Below are positions 42,801-51,436 of a DNA stretch of 64,000 nucleotides, piece by piece (the stretch's first letter is position 1; every line of letters starts with the position of its first letter). Made by a program: the position numbers and the translations under genes. The notes under the pieces are model-generated. The model saw only the letters and a list, made by a program, of their open reading frames with translations. It made no database searches and was not told the DNA's origin. Source of the DNA: Paludibacteraceae bacterium (GTDB lineage Bacteria > Bacteroidota > Bacteroidia > Bacteroidales > Paludibacteraceae); assembly GCA_024693065.1 (NCBI GenBank), contig JAILLP010000023.1, positions 1 through 64,000 of the forward strand. Direction: 5' to 3'.

Positions 42801-44498
42801 ATGCCGAACAATACGGGTACCGTCAGCGGTATCGTGAAGGCGTATGGTAAGTTCGGCCATATCGGTTTGGCTGGTACCCCGTATGTGCGTGACATGGCCT
42901 TCGATATTGATTACCTGAACACCTCCTATGTGTTGTCTGATACTGTCTATATGACACCGAACACGATTCGTCTGAACCAGACGGCCGTCTACGATGTGGA
43001 GGGGAATTATGCGGTGCTCTCTGGTCTGCTGTTGCACGATGGATTCCGTAATTTCAAGTATGCGTTCGACCTGAAGTGCGACAAGTTCCTCGCCTTGAAC
43101 ACGCAGGAGGAGGACAACGAGACCTTCTTCGGCAAGGCCTATGTGAAGGGTGGGGCGAATATCTCCGGTAATTCGGACAGAGTGAATATCAATCTGGATC
43201 TCGTAACCCAAAAGAACACGTTGCTGACGATTCCTGTGGAGGGTACCTCTTCCACCAAGGAGTGTAATTTTATCTCTTTCGTGGAGACGGAAGAGAATAA
43301 ACCCATGACGGAGAGGAGACGCGCTCAGCGTGAACGCTTGCGGAAGGCACGGGAGAAGGGGAACTCCTCGCCTACGGTGATTGCGGTGGACGCTAGGGTG
43401 GTGGCTACCCCGGATGCTCAGGTCCAGTTGATCATGGATGCGCAACAAGGCGACTTGATTCGTGCGTTCGGGTCGGGTAATTTGCACCTGACGTACAATT
43501 CAAGCGAGAATGATTTCAAGATGTATGGTAGTTACGAAATAGAGAAGGGTGATTACCTCTTCACGATCCAAAGCGTGATTTCAAGGAAATTCGATATCAC
43601 CAGCGGTAGTACGGTGAGCTGGACGGGTAACCCGTACAATGCGTTCATCGACATCCGCGCGCAGTATGGCTTGAACGCTTCCCTGACGGACATCATCGAT
43701 GACCCGCACTTGCGTTCCACCCCTACGCCTGTCCACTGCCTGTTGGACTTGACCGGAACGATTTCTCGCCCTATCATTAAGTTTGACATTGACCTGCCTA
43801 ACTCGGACGAGGATGTGCGCAGTAAATTGAAGAGTGTGATCAACACGGAGGAGGCGGTCAACCGTAATGTGGCTTCCCTTCTCGCATTGGGACATTTCTA
43901 CACGATGGACAAATCCACGCTCTCCAGCGTCACCACGACGGAGCTCTCTTCTGTGGGCTTCTCCACGCTCTCTTCTCAGCTTTCCAACTGGATCTCGAAG
44001 ATGAGCCGCGACATCAATATCGGTTTGAACTACAAACCGACCACCACGGCAACCGACGGTACGAGCGCTTCCAGTGAGTTCGACGTGGCGCTCTCTACCC
44101 AATTGTTCAACGATAGGCTTTTGTTGAACGGTAATTTCGGGTATAGGGACGAGGCGGATGAGGCCGCCAATATCTCGAACAGTATCGTGGACTTCGACAT
44201 CGAATATAAGCTGACTAAGTCTGGCCGTTTCAGGACGAAGGCGTTCAACCGCTCGAACAACAGCTACTTCAAACAGGCCGCCAACACGCAGGGCGTAGGC
44301 CTCGTATACCATGAGGATTTCGACACGTTCTCTGGCTTGATGAAGTCTTATTGGAGCAGTGTCAAGGGTGTCTTCAAGAAGGATGACGAGGAGGATAAGA
44401 AGGAGGACAAGAAGACGGATGGAAAGAAGAACGATCGGAAGGACGAAGAGCAGTCTGCACCTGTTAAAGGGGAAGGCTTGTTGGATGAAAACGATTGA
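39900..44498 (+). CDS. tamB: TamB-family translocation/assembly module protein
   Basis: 1532 aa from MKKLTYILLSIFGVISLLLLLAYAAL (single N-terminal membrane anchor); the track adds 66 unlikely residues across the promoter. The long middle is a repetitive beta structure of the AsmA/TamB type, with many alternating short strands. The TamB C-terminal domain is recognisable at roughly 1165-1330 (VVATPDAQVQLIMDAQQGDLIRAFGSGNLHLTYNS, GSYEIEKGDYLFTIQSVISRKFDI, ITRP-like GTISRPIIKFDIDLPNSDEDVRSKL). A charged tail of Lys/Asp/Glu repeats ends the protein. Family members span the periplasm to help outer-membrane protein insertion or lipid transport. No adjacent tamA/BamA-type gene is in the window. Confidence 0.9.
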   Translation: MKKLTYILLSIFGVISLLLLLAYAALQNDRIQRRVVSSLTESLSKQVGSEIGMDHIDWSFPNSFVLQNVYVQDLQGDTMLAWDRAKVTIELMKLFSSTISFRTIQFSGMRANLSMDSLQVPNFQFFVDAFKPKEEDDSLSWQWSMNIESIAFSQCDVSYRNPYKKDVVGKLNPNNLSVSDINGRIYVSSFSGDSVHLYVDEISMQEQSGLVVDTISAVLDINTDRIYVKDFVLATPRSHLRLDQVLVNHDHFKAFDDPMNRLRGVINIAPSVLHPADFSSLHPPLDILFDDVKISGSIMGSPNDIQVKGMSIAYGSDTKFIGSAWLRNVYPDPKNFYIDANINRLSSSLMELSDILYVAIDREVMLTRSLDSLGAVSYQGVLKGSLQDLLAKGVISSVAGDMNVSATFQSPDFQLNSYKAVGEISAKDYHLADIFGASSEIGDVTMNLSIGLHKLSDRNFVLDAEGKVDSITYKNYCYENIRLNGRFDGDGFDGELIMSDKNAEVNFSGKADFKKHDMPIYHFSSHVDKLNLSATHLIKKYDNASVSFDVETNVVGNSIDNIEGSFSLDNVVFVNGNKELNINNLSVAATVRDGKRRLTIYSDYINGSVVGQYQFSTIGKCFHNLANRYLPSLVKEERLTPEKKRVNDFTFDFVVDNTEPINDAYELPLSILEETRVSGFLNDSTNKFRVRVESDQLQYGNKILTDMLLLAENPGDKLKAMMRTTCQSASGRRNPYFFSINTLTANDSLDFKYSFSNTGDVTYSGSLLVGAHFKDFTKGEGLIADFNINPSSIILNDVEWLIHKSKVKLDKKRLEVDSFYFNHGTQFLSVNGVNSSSYGDSINVHFSDMKLDYISDIIDNKDITFDGVSDGDVFLFNAMEAPHFNGDLYVYDATINGYTIGDLSVKSSWLERQKCIGFKSKLLSLYDDQLYRSDLFGGVYLGNDSLYIEGNLKNVDLKFLRHYLRNVMPNNTGTVSGIVKAYGKFGHIGLAGTPYVRDMAFDIDYLNTSYVLSDTVYMTPNTIRLNQTAVYDVEGNYAVLSGLLLHDGFRNFKYAFDLKCDKFLALNTQEEDNETFFGKAYVKGGANISGNSDRVNINLDLVTQKNTLLTIPVEGTSSTKECNFISFVETEENKPMTERRRAQRERLRKAREKGNSSPTVIAVDARVVATPDAQVQLIMDAQQGDLIRAFGSGNLHLTYNSSENDFKMYGSYEIEKGDYLFTIQSVISRKFDITSGSTVSWTGNPYNAFIDIRAQYGLNASLTDIIDDPHLRSTPTPVHCLLDLTGTISRPIIKFDIDLPNSDEDVRSKLKSVINTEEAVNRNVASLLALGHFYTMDKSTLSSVTTTELSSVGFSTLSSQLSNWISKMSRDINIGLNYKPTTTATDGTSASSEFDVALSTQLFNDRLLLNGNFGYRDEADEAANISNSIVDFDIEYKLTKSGRFRTKAFNRSNNSYFKQAANTQGVGLVYHEDFDTFSGLMKSYWSSVKGVFKKDDEEDKKEDKKTDGKKNDRKDEEQSAPVKGEGLLDEND

Positions 44499-44544
44499 TC
44501 TAAAAAGACTAGTTGAACTGAATCAAATTAATAAATAACTGTTT

Positions 44545-45378
44545 ATGATAAGTATCATTACCGCAATTTTCAACCAGTTGCCCATGAATCGTATGTTCTA
44601 TGATTCTATTGTCAAGAACACCGATTCCGAGTTCGAACTCATTATCGTCGACAACGGCTCAACGGATGGAAGCATCGAGTTTTTTAAGTCGTTGGGGAAT
44701 AACGTGCGCGTGATTGAAAATGACGGGAATTACTCATATCCTTATTGTCAAAACGAGGGTATCAAGGTGGCGAGGGGGGATGTGTTCGCCTTCTTGAACA
44801 ACGATATACTCCTTTCTCCCCATTGGGACAGCCGTTTGCTGCAGATATTGGGCAAAGACGGTTACCATATCCTATCGCTCGCCAGCAACGATCGCATGGC
44901 GACGAAAGAGGAAACCACAAAGCTTTCCCGCCATTGGAAGCATGTCAAATATCCGTTGCAGTTCCTCCTCGGGCAAAGAAGTATCTCCTTGAAACTGATG
45001 ACGAAACTGTGCTATGGGCGTAATTGGACTAAGTTTTGCGAAGATGTATGGAACCGACATGGTTTGAATTTGAGGATAGGTTTTTCGGGGTCGGCTATCA
45101 TCATGGACAAACAGGGACTCGAAATAGTCGGTGGGGAATGGGACCCTCGGATCTATGCGGCCGATTTCGATATGTTCTTCCAGACAATGAAACTAAGCAA
45201 AGAAGGAAAGGACATCAAACCGTTGTCTATCGTAGGTGGCATCTTCCATCATCATTTCCGTCGCCTGACTTTCCATGAGAAGTTTCCTCCTTTTAAGGAT
45301 AATGATACGCTTATCAACATAAACCAGAAATGGCCCGAGGAGGAGTTGAATGAATACTCGGCTTTGATTAAGCGGTGA
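44545..45378 (+). CDS. Family 2 glycosyltransferase
   Basis: 277 aa, GT-A fold. Signatures: MISIITAIFNQLPMNRMFYDSIVKN, IIVDNGSTDGSIEFF (nucleotide binding), and FLNNDILLSPHWD (metal-binding DxD position). GSAIIMDKQGLEIVGGEWDP and FHHHFRRLTFHEKF form the acceptor side. Cytoplasmic or peripheral-membrane sugar transfer, probably in envelope glycan assembly. No other glycan gene is adjacent; it stands between tamB and the VIT protein gene. Confidence 0.88.
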   Translation: MISIITAIFNQLPMNRMFYDSIVKNTDSEFELIIVDNGSTDGSIEFFKSLGNNVRVIENDGNYSYPYCQNEGIKVARGDVFAFLNNDILLSPHWDSRLLQILGKDGYHILSLASNDRMATKEETTKLSRHWKHVKYPLQFLLGQRSISLKLMTKLCYGRNWTKFCEDVWNRHGLNLRIGFSGSAIIMDKQGLEIVGGEWDPRIYAADFDMFFQTMKLSKEGKDIKPLSIVGGIFHHHFRRLTFHEKFPPFKDNDTLININQKWPEEELNEYSALIKR

Positions 45379-45444
45379 TGTTTATTTGTAAAACAGGGAG
45401 ACATTTCTTATATTAGAACGGTAAATAAGTATCCGGTCAAGAAT

Positions 45445-48426
45445 ATGAAGAGAATAATTCCGTTTTTCGTGTCGCTGTCGCTTGCGACGGCAGGGGCTTT
45501 TGCCCAATTGGGTATCCCGACGATTAAATCATCCTCTGTCAATGGTAAGGACATTGAACTCAGGGATTTAAAGGTTAGTGTGGATGTGGTCGGGAATGTA
45601 GCCACTACCACATTCGACATGACATTCTACAACCCTACAACACGCACGTTGGAGGGTGAGTTCAATTTCCCTTTGGCGGAGGGGCAGACGGTCTCCCGTT
45701 ATGCGCTCGACATCAATGGTATACTTCGGGAGGGGGTTGTCGTCGAAAAGGAGAAGGGTAGAGTGACCTTCGAAAAAAAAGTGCGTGAGGGAGTTGACCC
45801 TGGTCTGTTGGAGATGACGGCGGGCAATAATTTCCGGACCCGCATATATCCTTTCTCTTCAAAAGGAACCCGCCGCGTGGTGGTGGCTTGTGAACAAGAA
45901 CTGACCTCCTCTAACGGTAAAAGGTTCTATAGTTTGCCCATGCAAACGGATTCGAAGATTGCGAACTTCACCCTTGAAACCAATGTCCGGAATGAACCAA
46001 ACGAGCCAGTTGTTTCCCAAGGTTCCATCAGTGGCGTCAAATTTAACTCTAAGGATCAAGGATTTGTGTCACAGTTGGTCCGCAAGAACATCACCTTGAA
46101 GAAGGGTCTCTTCCTGGAATTCCCGCAGTCGGATTTCCCGAAGATTTACACGGAGAATGCAGGTTTCGACACCTATTTCTACATCTATTCACCGGTAAAG
46201 CCTAAAAATGTTCTGGAGAAGGAGAAGCCGAGCGGGGTGACGGTGGTTTACGACGTCTCTTCTTCCTCGCAGGATAGGAATCTGGACAGGGATTTCGATT
46301 TCTTGGAGAGTTATGCCCAAGCCCAAGGCATATCGGATGTGCGCTTGGTGACTTTCAGCTACAGGCAACATCTCGATACGATGTGCAAGGTGAAGGATGT
46401 CCGGAAGATCATTCGCACCGATACCCCTACGTTCGACGGGGCGACTCAGTTGGGTTGTGTTGACCTCTCGAAATTTGGGACGGACGAAATCCTCTTCTTC
46501 TCGGATGGAATGGGCAATATAGGGAAGGACACCCTTTCGCCGGCGAAGGGATCGGTGATAACCGTTAATTCGAACCCTATGGCTGACCATAATTTCTTGA
46601 GGCTTGTCGCCTTGAAGAATGGTGGCACCTACGTCAACCTCTGTTCCTTGAACAATGCGGAGGCTGTGAATTTATTGACCCACCAGGAGTTCCAGTTCAT
46701 TAAGGCGAAGTATGACGCAGACCGGATCTCGGAGGTCTATCCTTCCGTGCCGACCCGTGTCATCGAGTCATTCTCCATCTCAGGAATCATGAAATCGAAG
46801 GAGGCGGATATCACCCTCTACTACGGTTTTGGCAATCGTGTGACGGACAGTGTGACTTGTCATGTCTCGGCCATTGATCCAGTCCGCGCCAACAATGTGA
46901 AACGAATATGGGCACAGAAAAAATTGGCGGAGCTGGATTTCGATTCGGAAAAGAATAAGCGGGAGATTATAGAATTGTCGAAACAATATGGCATCGTCAC
47001 CCGTAACACCTCGCTTATTGTCTTAGAGACTGTAAATGATTATGTGCGTTATGAGATAACACCTCCTGAAGAATTGATGGATCAATATCTTAGGATGATG
47101 GCTAGTAAACCGAAACCCGCCTCAAACGATACTTCCTATAGAACTGGCATTCTTGCCGTAAGAAAAGACTTCTTACAATGGTGGAATACTAAATATGACC
47201 CGAAGGCGAAACCACCTAAGGAATCCGACCTCGAACCGGTGGAAGAAATGGCCGTCATGGCAGATGAAATGCAAGTCGATGAAGATTCGGAGGAATATGA
47301 GATTTCTTCGGATTATGGCAGGCCGAGGAGAGAAGACCGGACGGGTTCTACTTCGCAAGTGCACGCCGAGGATCTTCGTGTGGCGCCTCAGGCAAGTGTG
47401 GATGATGCCTTGGCGGGTCGTGTTAGTGGAGTTATGGTTAGCTCTGCTGAATTATCGCGGAGAACTCCGCAACAGAGGAGTGGAGACGGCTCTTCTGCCT
47501 CATCCGCAGATGGTGGTGGAAATGCTTCTGTTCAGGTCCAGTATTGGAATCCTGATGTTCCGTATCTTTCCGAGCTGAAGTCTGTCAGGTCGGAGCAGAT
47601 GTATGACGCATATCTGAAAATGAAACCTAAATATGCCCAATCTCCATCGTTCTATTTGGATGTGGCGGAGTATTTCCATCGGGAGAAGCAGACTGACGCG
47701 GCGATTCGTGTCTTGTCCAACTTGGCGGAGCTGAAGCTGGAGGATGCGGAGGTGGCCCGTTCCTGCGCCAATAAACTGGTGGAGTTCAAATCGTATGAGT
47801 TGGCGGCTTCCGTCTATGAACGTGTGGCCAAGATGAGAGGCGAGGAGCCTCAGTCCTACCGTGATCTGGCGTTGGTCTACATTGAATTGGGACAATTGCA
47901 GAAAGCGGCTGACTTGCTCTATAAGGTGGGCTTCTCCAAGTGGGATAGCCGTTTCAGGAACATTCAGCAAATAGCCATCAACGAATTGAACGCCCTTATC
48001 GAGTTGAATCCAGACAAAATCGACACGTCAGCCTACGACAAGCGCTTGTTGGGTAATTGTCCTGTAGATATCAGGATTATCCTCACATGGAACACCAATG
48101 ATTGTGACATAGATCTTTGGGTGACCGATCCGAATGGTGAAAAGTGTTTTTATAAACATCCTTATACTGTTATCGGGGGTAGGCTCTCTGATGATATCAC
48201 GCAGGGATATGGACCAGAAGAGTTCTGCTTGACCAAGGCCGCCAAGGGAGAGTATCTGATTCAGGCGAATTATTACGGAACGAGCAACCAAAAACGATTG
48301 CAGCCGGTGGTGGTTCAGGCTACTATTTATACGAACTTCGGACGTCCGAACCAGGAGAAGCAGGTCCTGACGCTCCAGTTGGGCAATGCTAAGGATGTCT
48401 ATACGGTAGGAACGATAAAATTCTGA
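45445..48426 (+). CDS. VIT/vWA-domain exported protein with DUF2135-type C-terminus
   Basis: 993 aa, signal peptide ending near AGAFA. Domains in order: VIT (about 25-155; TTFDMTFYNPTTRTLEGEFNFPL, YALDINGILREGVVVEKEKGR); vWA-like region (about 240-420) with DVSSSSQ, a MIDAS-type DxSxS; QKKLAELDFDSEKNKREIIELSKQYGIVTRNTSLIVLE; an acidic linker; a short SusC-plug-like stretch (VDDALAGRVSGVMV, about 650-663); TPR-like helices (about 700-850); and a DUF2135 domain (about 855-993; RIILTWNTNDCDIDLWVTDPNGE). The signal peptide places it outside the cytoplasmic membrane. Role unknown; VIT/vWA proteins often bind partner proteins. A strong hairpin follows. Confidence 0.88.
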   Translation: MKRIIPFFVSLSLATAGAFAQLGIPTIKSSSVNGKDIELRDLKVSVDVVGNVATTTFDMTFYNPTTRTLEGEFNFPLAEGQTVSRYALDINGILREGVVVEKEKGRVTFEKKVREGVDPGLLEMTAGNNFRTRIYPFSSKGTRRVVVACEQELTSSNGKRFYSLPMQTDSKIANFTLETNVRNEPNEPVVSQGSISGVKFNSKDQGFVSQLVRKNITLKKGLFLEFPQSDFPKIYTENAGFDTYFYIYSPVKPKNVLEKEKPSGVTVVYDVSSSSQDRNLDRDFDFLESYAQAQGISDVRLVTFSYRQHLDTMCKVKDVRKIIRTDTPTFDGATQLGCVDLSKFGTDEILFFSDGMGNIGKDTLSPAKGSVITVNSNPMADHNFLRLVALKNGGTYVNLCSLNNAEAVNLLTHQEFQFIKAKYDADRISEVYPSVPTRVIESFSISGIMKSKEADITLYYGFGNRVTDSVTCHVSAIDPVRANNVKRIWAQKKLAELDFDSEKNKREIIELSKQYGIVTRNTSLIVLETVNDYVRYEITPPEELMDQYLRMMASKPKPASNDTSYRTGILAVRKDFLQWWNTKYDPKAKPPKESDLEPVEEMAVMADEMQVDEDSEEYEISSDYGRPRREDRTGSTSQVHAEDLRVAPQASVDDALAGRVSGVMVSSAELSRRTPQQRSGDGSSASSADGGGNASVQVQYWNPDVPYLSELKSVRSEQMYDAYLKMKPKYAQSPSFYLDVAEYFHREKQTDAAIRVLSNLAELKLEDAEVARSCANKLVEFKSYELAASVYERVAKMRGEEPQSYRDLALVYIELGQLQKAADLLYKVGFSKWDSRFRNIQQIAINELNALIELNPDKIDTSAYDKRLLGNCPVDIRIILTWNTNDCDIDLWVTDPNGEKCFYKHPYTVIGGRLSDDITQGYGPEEFCLTKAAKGEYLIQANYYGTSNQKRLQPVVVQATIYTNFGRPNQEKQVLTLQLGNAKDVYTVGTIKF

Positions 48427-48463
48427 CGAGTCATCCTTCCTCTTTGAATAAAAAGAATCCATA

Positions 48464-48502
48464 AAAAAAAACGTTTGTCAGAATTCTGGCAAACGTTTTT
48501 TT
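48464..48502. terminator. Bidirectional terminator
   Basis: Near-perfect palindrome aaaaacgtttgtcagaattctggcaaacgttttttt, one T/G mismatch, with A and T tracts on both sides; lies between convergent genes. Confidence 0.9.
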
Positions 48503-48561
48503 GATTAGCATATTATTTTAGAATTTGAGACTTGAGAATAGACCTGACATCAACACATCCC

Positions 48562-49314
48562 TTATTTTTTGCCAAAGGAAGGAATTTGGTTCATCTTCAG
48601 CGGTTTTATATTTTCGGGAGTAATCACAACGTCATCGTCTGCCGCAGATGTGACATTGTCTTGGTAAAATGAGACCATGTTGCCATTCTCGTCTATTCCA
48701 ACGTAACGGAATTGAAGGTCTACCCCTTTCAAATAACTGTTGTACGTACGCTCCGACACTACGATTTCGTCTCTTTTTTCTCCTGGATCCAATCTTTTGT
48801 CGGGGTTGTAGAAAAATATATCGTTACGCTCTTTTGGCTCATCTGATAACCATGGGAAGCAAGCGTATATCTTATAGGAGGTCTTGTTGATGAATTTAAA
48901 ATGCAAGTCGGTTCTACCATCTTCATCTGTACATAATCTGGGTTCTAATGCGCTTTTGTGGATTCTCATATAAGATTCATCTACAATGAGTTTTTTTGTG
49001 TTGCGATTTATTTCCACGTTCCAACGATAATATATGGAATCATTATCGCCTGTGAAAGTTAGGGTGTGTTTCCCCGAATTGGCGAATTTTATCTTGCCGT
49101 CGAATTTTTTTGTGTTGAATTCCAGGGCGGGTGAATTATATTGGTTTTTAATCCATATGCTTCCTTTATAGCCGGCATTGTGCCTGCCCGTGTCACGCTC
49201 TGTAACCCATGAACACTCTTTTAATGTTGTACCTGTTTTGTTTATGATTTTTACGTTTTGAGCCATTAAACTTGGGCTGAACAATAATAGCGTGAATATT
49301 AATTTGAATCTCAT
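48562..49314 (-). CDS. Secreted protein with two similar halves, unknown function
   Basis: 250 aa, signal peptide MRFKLIFTLLLFSPSLMA. The mature protein seems to be a tandem of two beta domains: the first starts VKIINKTGTTLKECSWVTE, the second LHFKFINKTSYKIYACFPWLSDEPKE (about residue 134). Both open with an INKT/S strand and carry a Cys followed by an aromatic. I recognise no family. It is transcribed away from the VIT gene and faces it across a shared terminator. Confidence 0.7.
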   Translation of the reverse strand: MRFKLIFTLLLFSPSLMAQNVKIINKTGTTLKECSWVTERDTGRHNAGYKGSIWIKNQYNSPALEFNTKKFDGKIKFANSGKHTLTFTGDNDSIYYRWNVEINRNTKKLIVDESYMRIHKSALEPRLCTDEDGRTDLHFKFINKTSYKIYACFPWLSDEPKERNDIFFYNPDKRLDPGEKRDEIVVSERTYNSYLKGVDLQFRYVGIDENGNMVSFYQDNVTSAADDDVVITPENIKPLKMNQIPSFGKK

Positions 49315-49383
49315 GATATGTATGTTTTTTGTTAGACAATCCTACGTTTTCTAAGTGATTTTAGTAATCGGTCTCTGGTTTTT

Positions 49384-50187
49384 TCAGACGAAGAAGTTCA
49401 TCCCCACGTGCCCATAGGAGATCTTCCCTTTGTACTCCTGCTTGAGTTGCGCGTATTGCTCGATGCCGGTGCAGTGGCAGGCGACGATCTCCTCGATCTC
49501 CAGCTGGTTCATCAGCTTTGCGATGTGGCTGATTTTGTTGGGCGATTCGTGCAGGGTGTGGAACCCTCCGATCACGAGGCGGATGGGCTCGCTGAAGTGT
49601 TCCTTCGCGCTTCGTATCGTGTTGACGATGCCACGGTGCGCGCAACCGCTCACGATGGTGATTTTCCCTTCGTGCCGTATGCAGATGTATTGTTCGTCCT
49701 CGAATTGGTCTTCCGCGCGATCTTCCCCCTTCTGAATCTCCATGTTGGTGAAGTGCGTTTCGTGCGGGTCGAAGAGTTTCACCTCCGGCATGACGAAGAT
49801 GCCGGGCAGTATTTCCGTGATCTCTGTGACCCTCCTGATGCGTGAGGCGTCTAATGCGTTTTGGCAAGGCAGTCCGATACATCGGTTGCCTGTGCCGTAG
49901 CGTACCACGTCGAAGCCCTCTTTCGCATAGACCGGTGCATGGTCGTTGTGGACCAGGAAGTGGGCCAGTCCGCCCGTGTGGTCATAATGTCCGTGGCTGA
50001 TGACGAGCGCTTGGATGGAGGATATGTCCACGCCTGCGATCTCCGCGTTGTAGGCGTAGAGGTCGGTTTGCCCCGTGTCGAACAAGATGTTTTGCCCCTC
50101 GTCAGTCTCGATGAGGAGGGAAAAACCCAGTTCGGCCTTCATCTTCGCTTGGAAGACCGTGTTCTCTGTCAATATCTTCAGTTTCAT
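49384..50187 (-). CDS. Metallo-beta-lactamase-fold hydrolase (COG1237-like)
   Basis: 267 aa. Metal motif SHGHYDHTGGL (HxHxDH) near residue 68, LFDTGQTD before it, TIVSGCAHRGIVNTIRSAKEHF and GGFHTLHESP further on. The arrangement matches the group annotated as dihydropterin/ribofuranosylaminobenzene-phosphate synthase-like in databases, whose true substrate in most bacteria is not known. No signal peptide, so cytoplasmic. It lies between two secreted-protein genes and has no obvious pathway partner. Confidence 0.85.
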   Translation of the reverse strand: MKLKILTENTVFQAKMKAELGFSLLIETDEGQNILFDTGQTDLYAYNAEIAGVDISSIQALVISHGHYDHTGGLAHFLVHNDHAPVYAKEGFDVVRYGTGNRCIGLPCQNALDASRIRRVTEITEILPGIFVMPEVKLFDPHETHFTNMEIQKGEDRAEDQFEDEQYICIRHEGKITIVSGCAHRGIVNTIRSAKEHFSEPIRLVIGGFHTLHESPNKISHIAKLMNQLEIEEIVACHCTGIEQYAQLKQEYKGKISYGHVGMNFFV

Positions 50188-50259
50188 GCCTTTTCGTTTT
50201 CTATGCGAATTTAATGTTTTTCCGCGAAATATAGGAATGAAGGACGTCTGGCGTCGGGG

Positions 50260-51345
50260 TTATAGCTGCAGTATGTGGATCGCAAGTTCTTTGACGCAAT
50301 GTCCGAGCAGCAGGCCTATGCCCAGGGATGCCACATTGGCCACAAGGGCGAAGCCCCATGCCTTCAGGATGTAGTGCTTGGCTTTCTTCTCCAGTGCGAA
50401 GGAGTAGATGATGCTCTCGACAATCCATACGATAGGTTCCACGACGATTAATAGGATAGCGAGGCTCATGGTCTGTCCATGGTGGGTGTTGGAGAAGATG
50501 CTGGAGTATAGAAGGATATTCATCAGTATGTTGGTGATGGCATTGGTCGCGGCTATGATGATCATGTCTCTTTTTGAACGGTAAAGGAACAACCATCCGA
50601 CACCCATCTCGACGATGACGGTTATGATCATCGATAGAAGGATAGTGATCCATTGCAGAGAGTTCGGGTATTTGGGAGCCATGTCCATTTCCGATTTTCT
50701 GACATTCACTATGTTAGGACTGATGTAATACCAGTCTGTGCTCGGTTTGTAAATGATAACATTCACACAGGTGTTTTCCCCTTTGTATTTGATGCGGCTT
50801 TCCCCTTTTGCCCGAATTAGCAGGGAAGTGTCGCACGCCTTGAATTTCTCTATGATTTCTGACCTTAAATTCTTCCCCTGTTTCTGAAAATCCTCTTCTT
50901 GACGCTCTCCGTCCTCATATGCTATGGTGATTTCGCTAAGATTCTCTGCCTCAGCCTCCCTCTCTGTTTTGTGCCAGCTATATTGTCCCCAGTACCAGCT
51001 ACAGTCTGGAATGGTGGAGGAATCCTTTCCCACGGCTTTGCTTAGGTCAATGACCAGAATGTCCCCGTCCATGTAGCAGCAACTCGGGCTAGAGATTTTG
51101 CCAGTGCTGTCTAGAGTTGAGAATGTCGTATCTTTTGTCTTGTAATCAGTCGGTTGGCTGAATGAGAAGTCTGAGACCACCTGATTCAAATCGTAGTAAC
51201 CGATTATATATTCCTCATTGTCATCGGGAACTATGATTACTTCCGGACTTATCGTAAACACATGGGGAGCTGGCATGTTTGCGGCGCATGTCAAACTCAG
51301 CAGAAGTAGGGAAGAAAGGAGTATTTGTTTCATGTGCTTCATCAT
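50260..51345 (-). CDS. Membrane protein with signal peptide and C-terminal TM bundle
   Basis: 361 aa. The track ORF starts 21 codons earlier, but a signal peptide begins at MMKHMKQILLSSLLLLSLTCAANM; Met at 51345, 51342 or 51333 are all possible. The soluble part (about 25-235) shows DGDILVIDLSKAVGKDSS and YDLNQVVSDFSF with charged stretches. Four or five transmembrane helices follow (LQWITILLSMIITVIVEMGVGWLFLY, MIIIAATNAITNILMNILLY, LAILLIVVEPIVWIVESIIYSFALE, ILKAWGFALVANVASLGIGLLLG). I recognise no family. A single transcript is likely; it lies downstream of aspC's terminator. Confidence 0.7.
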   Translation of the reverse strand: MMKHMKQILLSSLLLLSLTCAANMPAPHVFTISPEVIIVPDDNEEYIIGYYDLNQVVSDFSFSQPTDYKTKDTTFSTLDSTGKISSPSCCYMDGDILVIDLSKAVGKDSSTIPDCSWYWGQYSWHKTEREAEAENLSEITIAYEDGERQEEDFQKQGKNLRSEIIEKFKACDTSLLIRAKGESRIKYKGENTCVNVIIYKPSTDWYYISPNIVNVRKSEMDMAPKYPNSLQWITILLSMIITVIVEMGVGWLFLYRSKRDMIIIAATNAITNILMNILLYSSIFSNTHHGQTMSLAILLIVVEPIVWIVESIIYSFALEKKAKHYILKAWGFALVANVASLGIGLLLGHCVKELAIHILQL

Positions 51346-51380
51346 AGTTCTTTGGATTAAGCTTGGAATATGTTGTGATG

Positions 51381-51415
51381 AAAAAGAGGGTATACCATTG
51401 CGATACACCCTCTTG
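51381..51415 (-). terminator. Terminator of aspC
   Basis: Imperfect stem aagagggtat/atacaccctctt (51384-51414) with a two-base bulge; on the minus strand it is followed by TTTTTC. It also lies just upstream of the membrane-protein gene. Confidence 0.75.
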
Positions 51416-51436
51416 CTCTATCGTCGGAACATCCTT

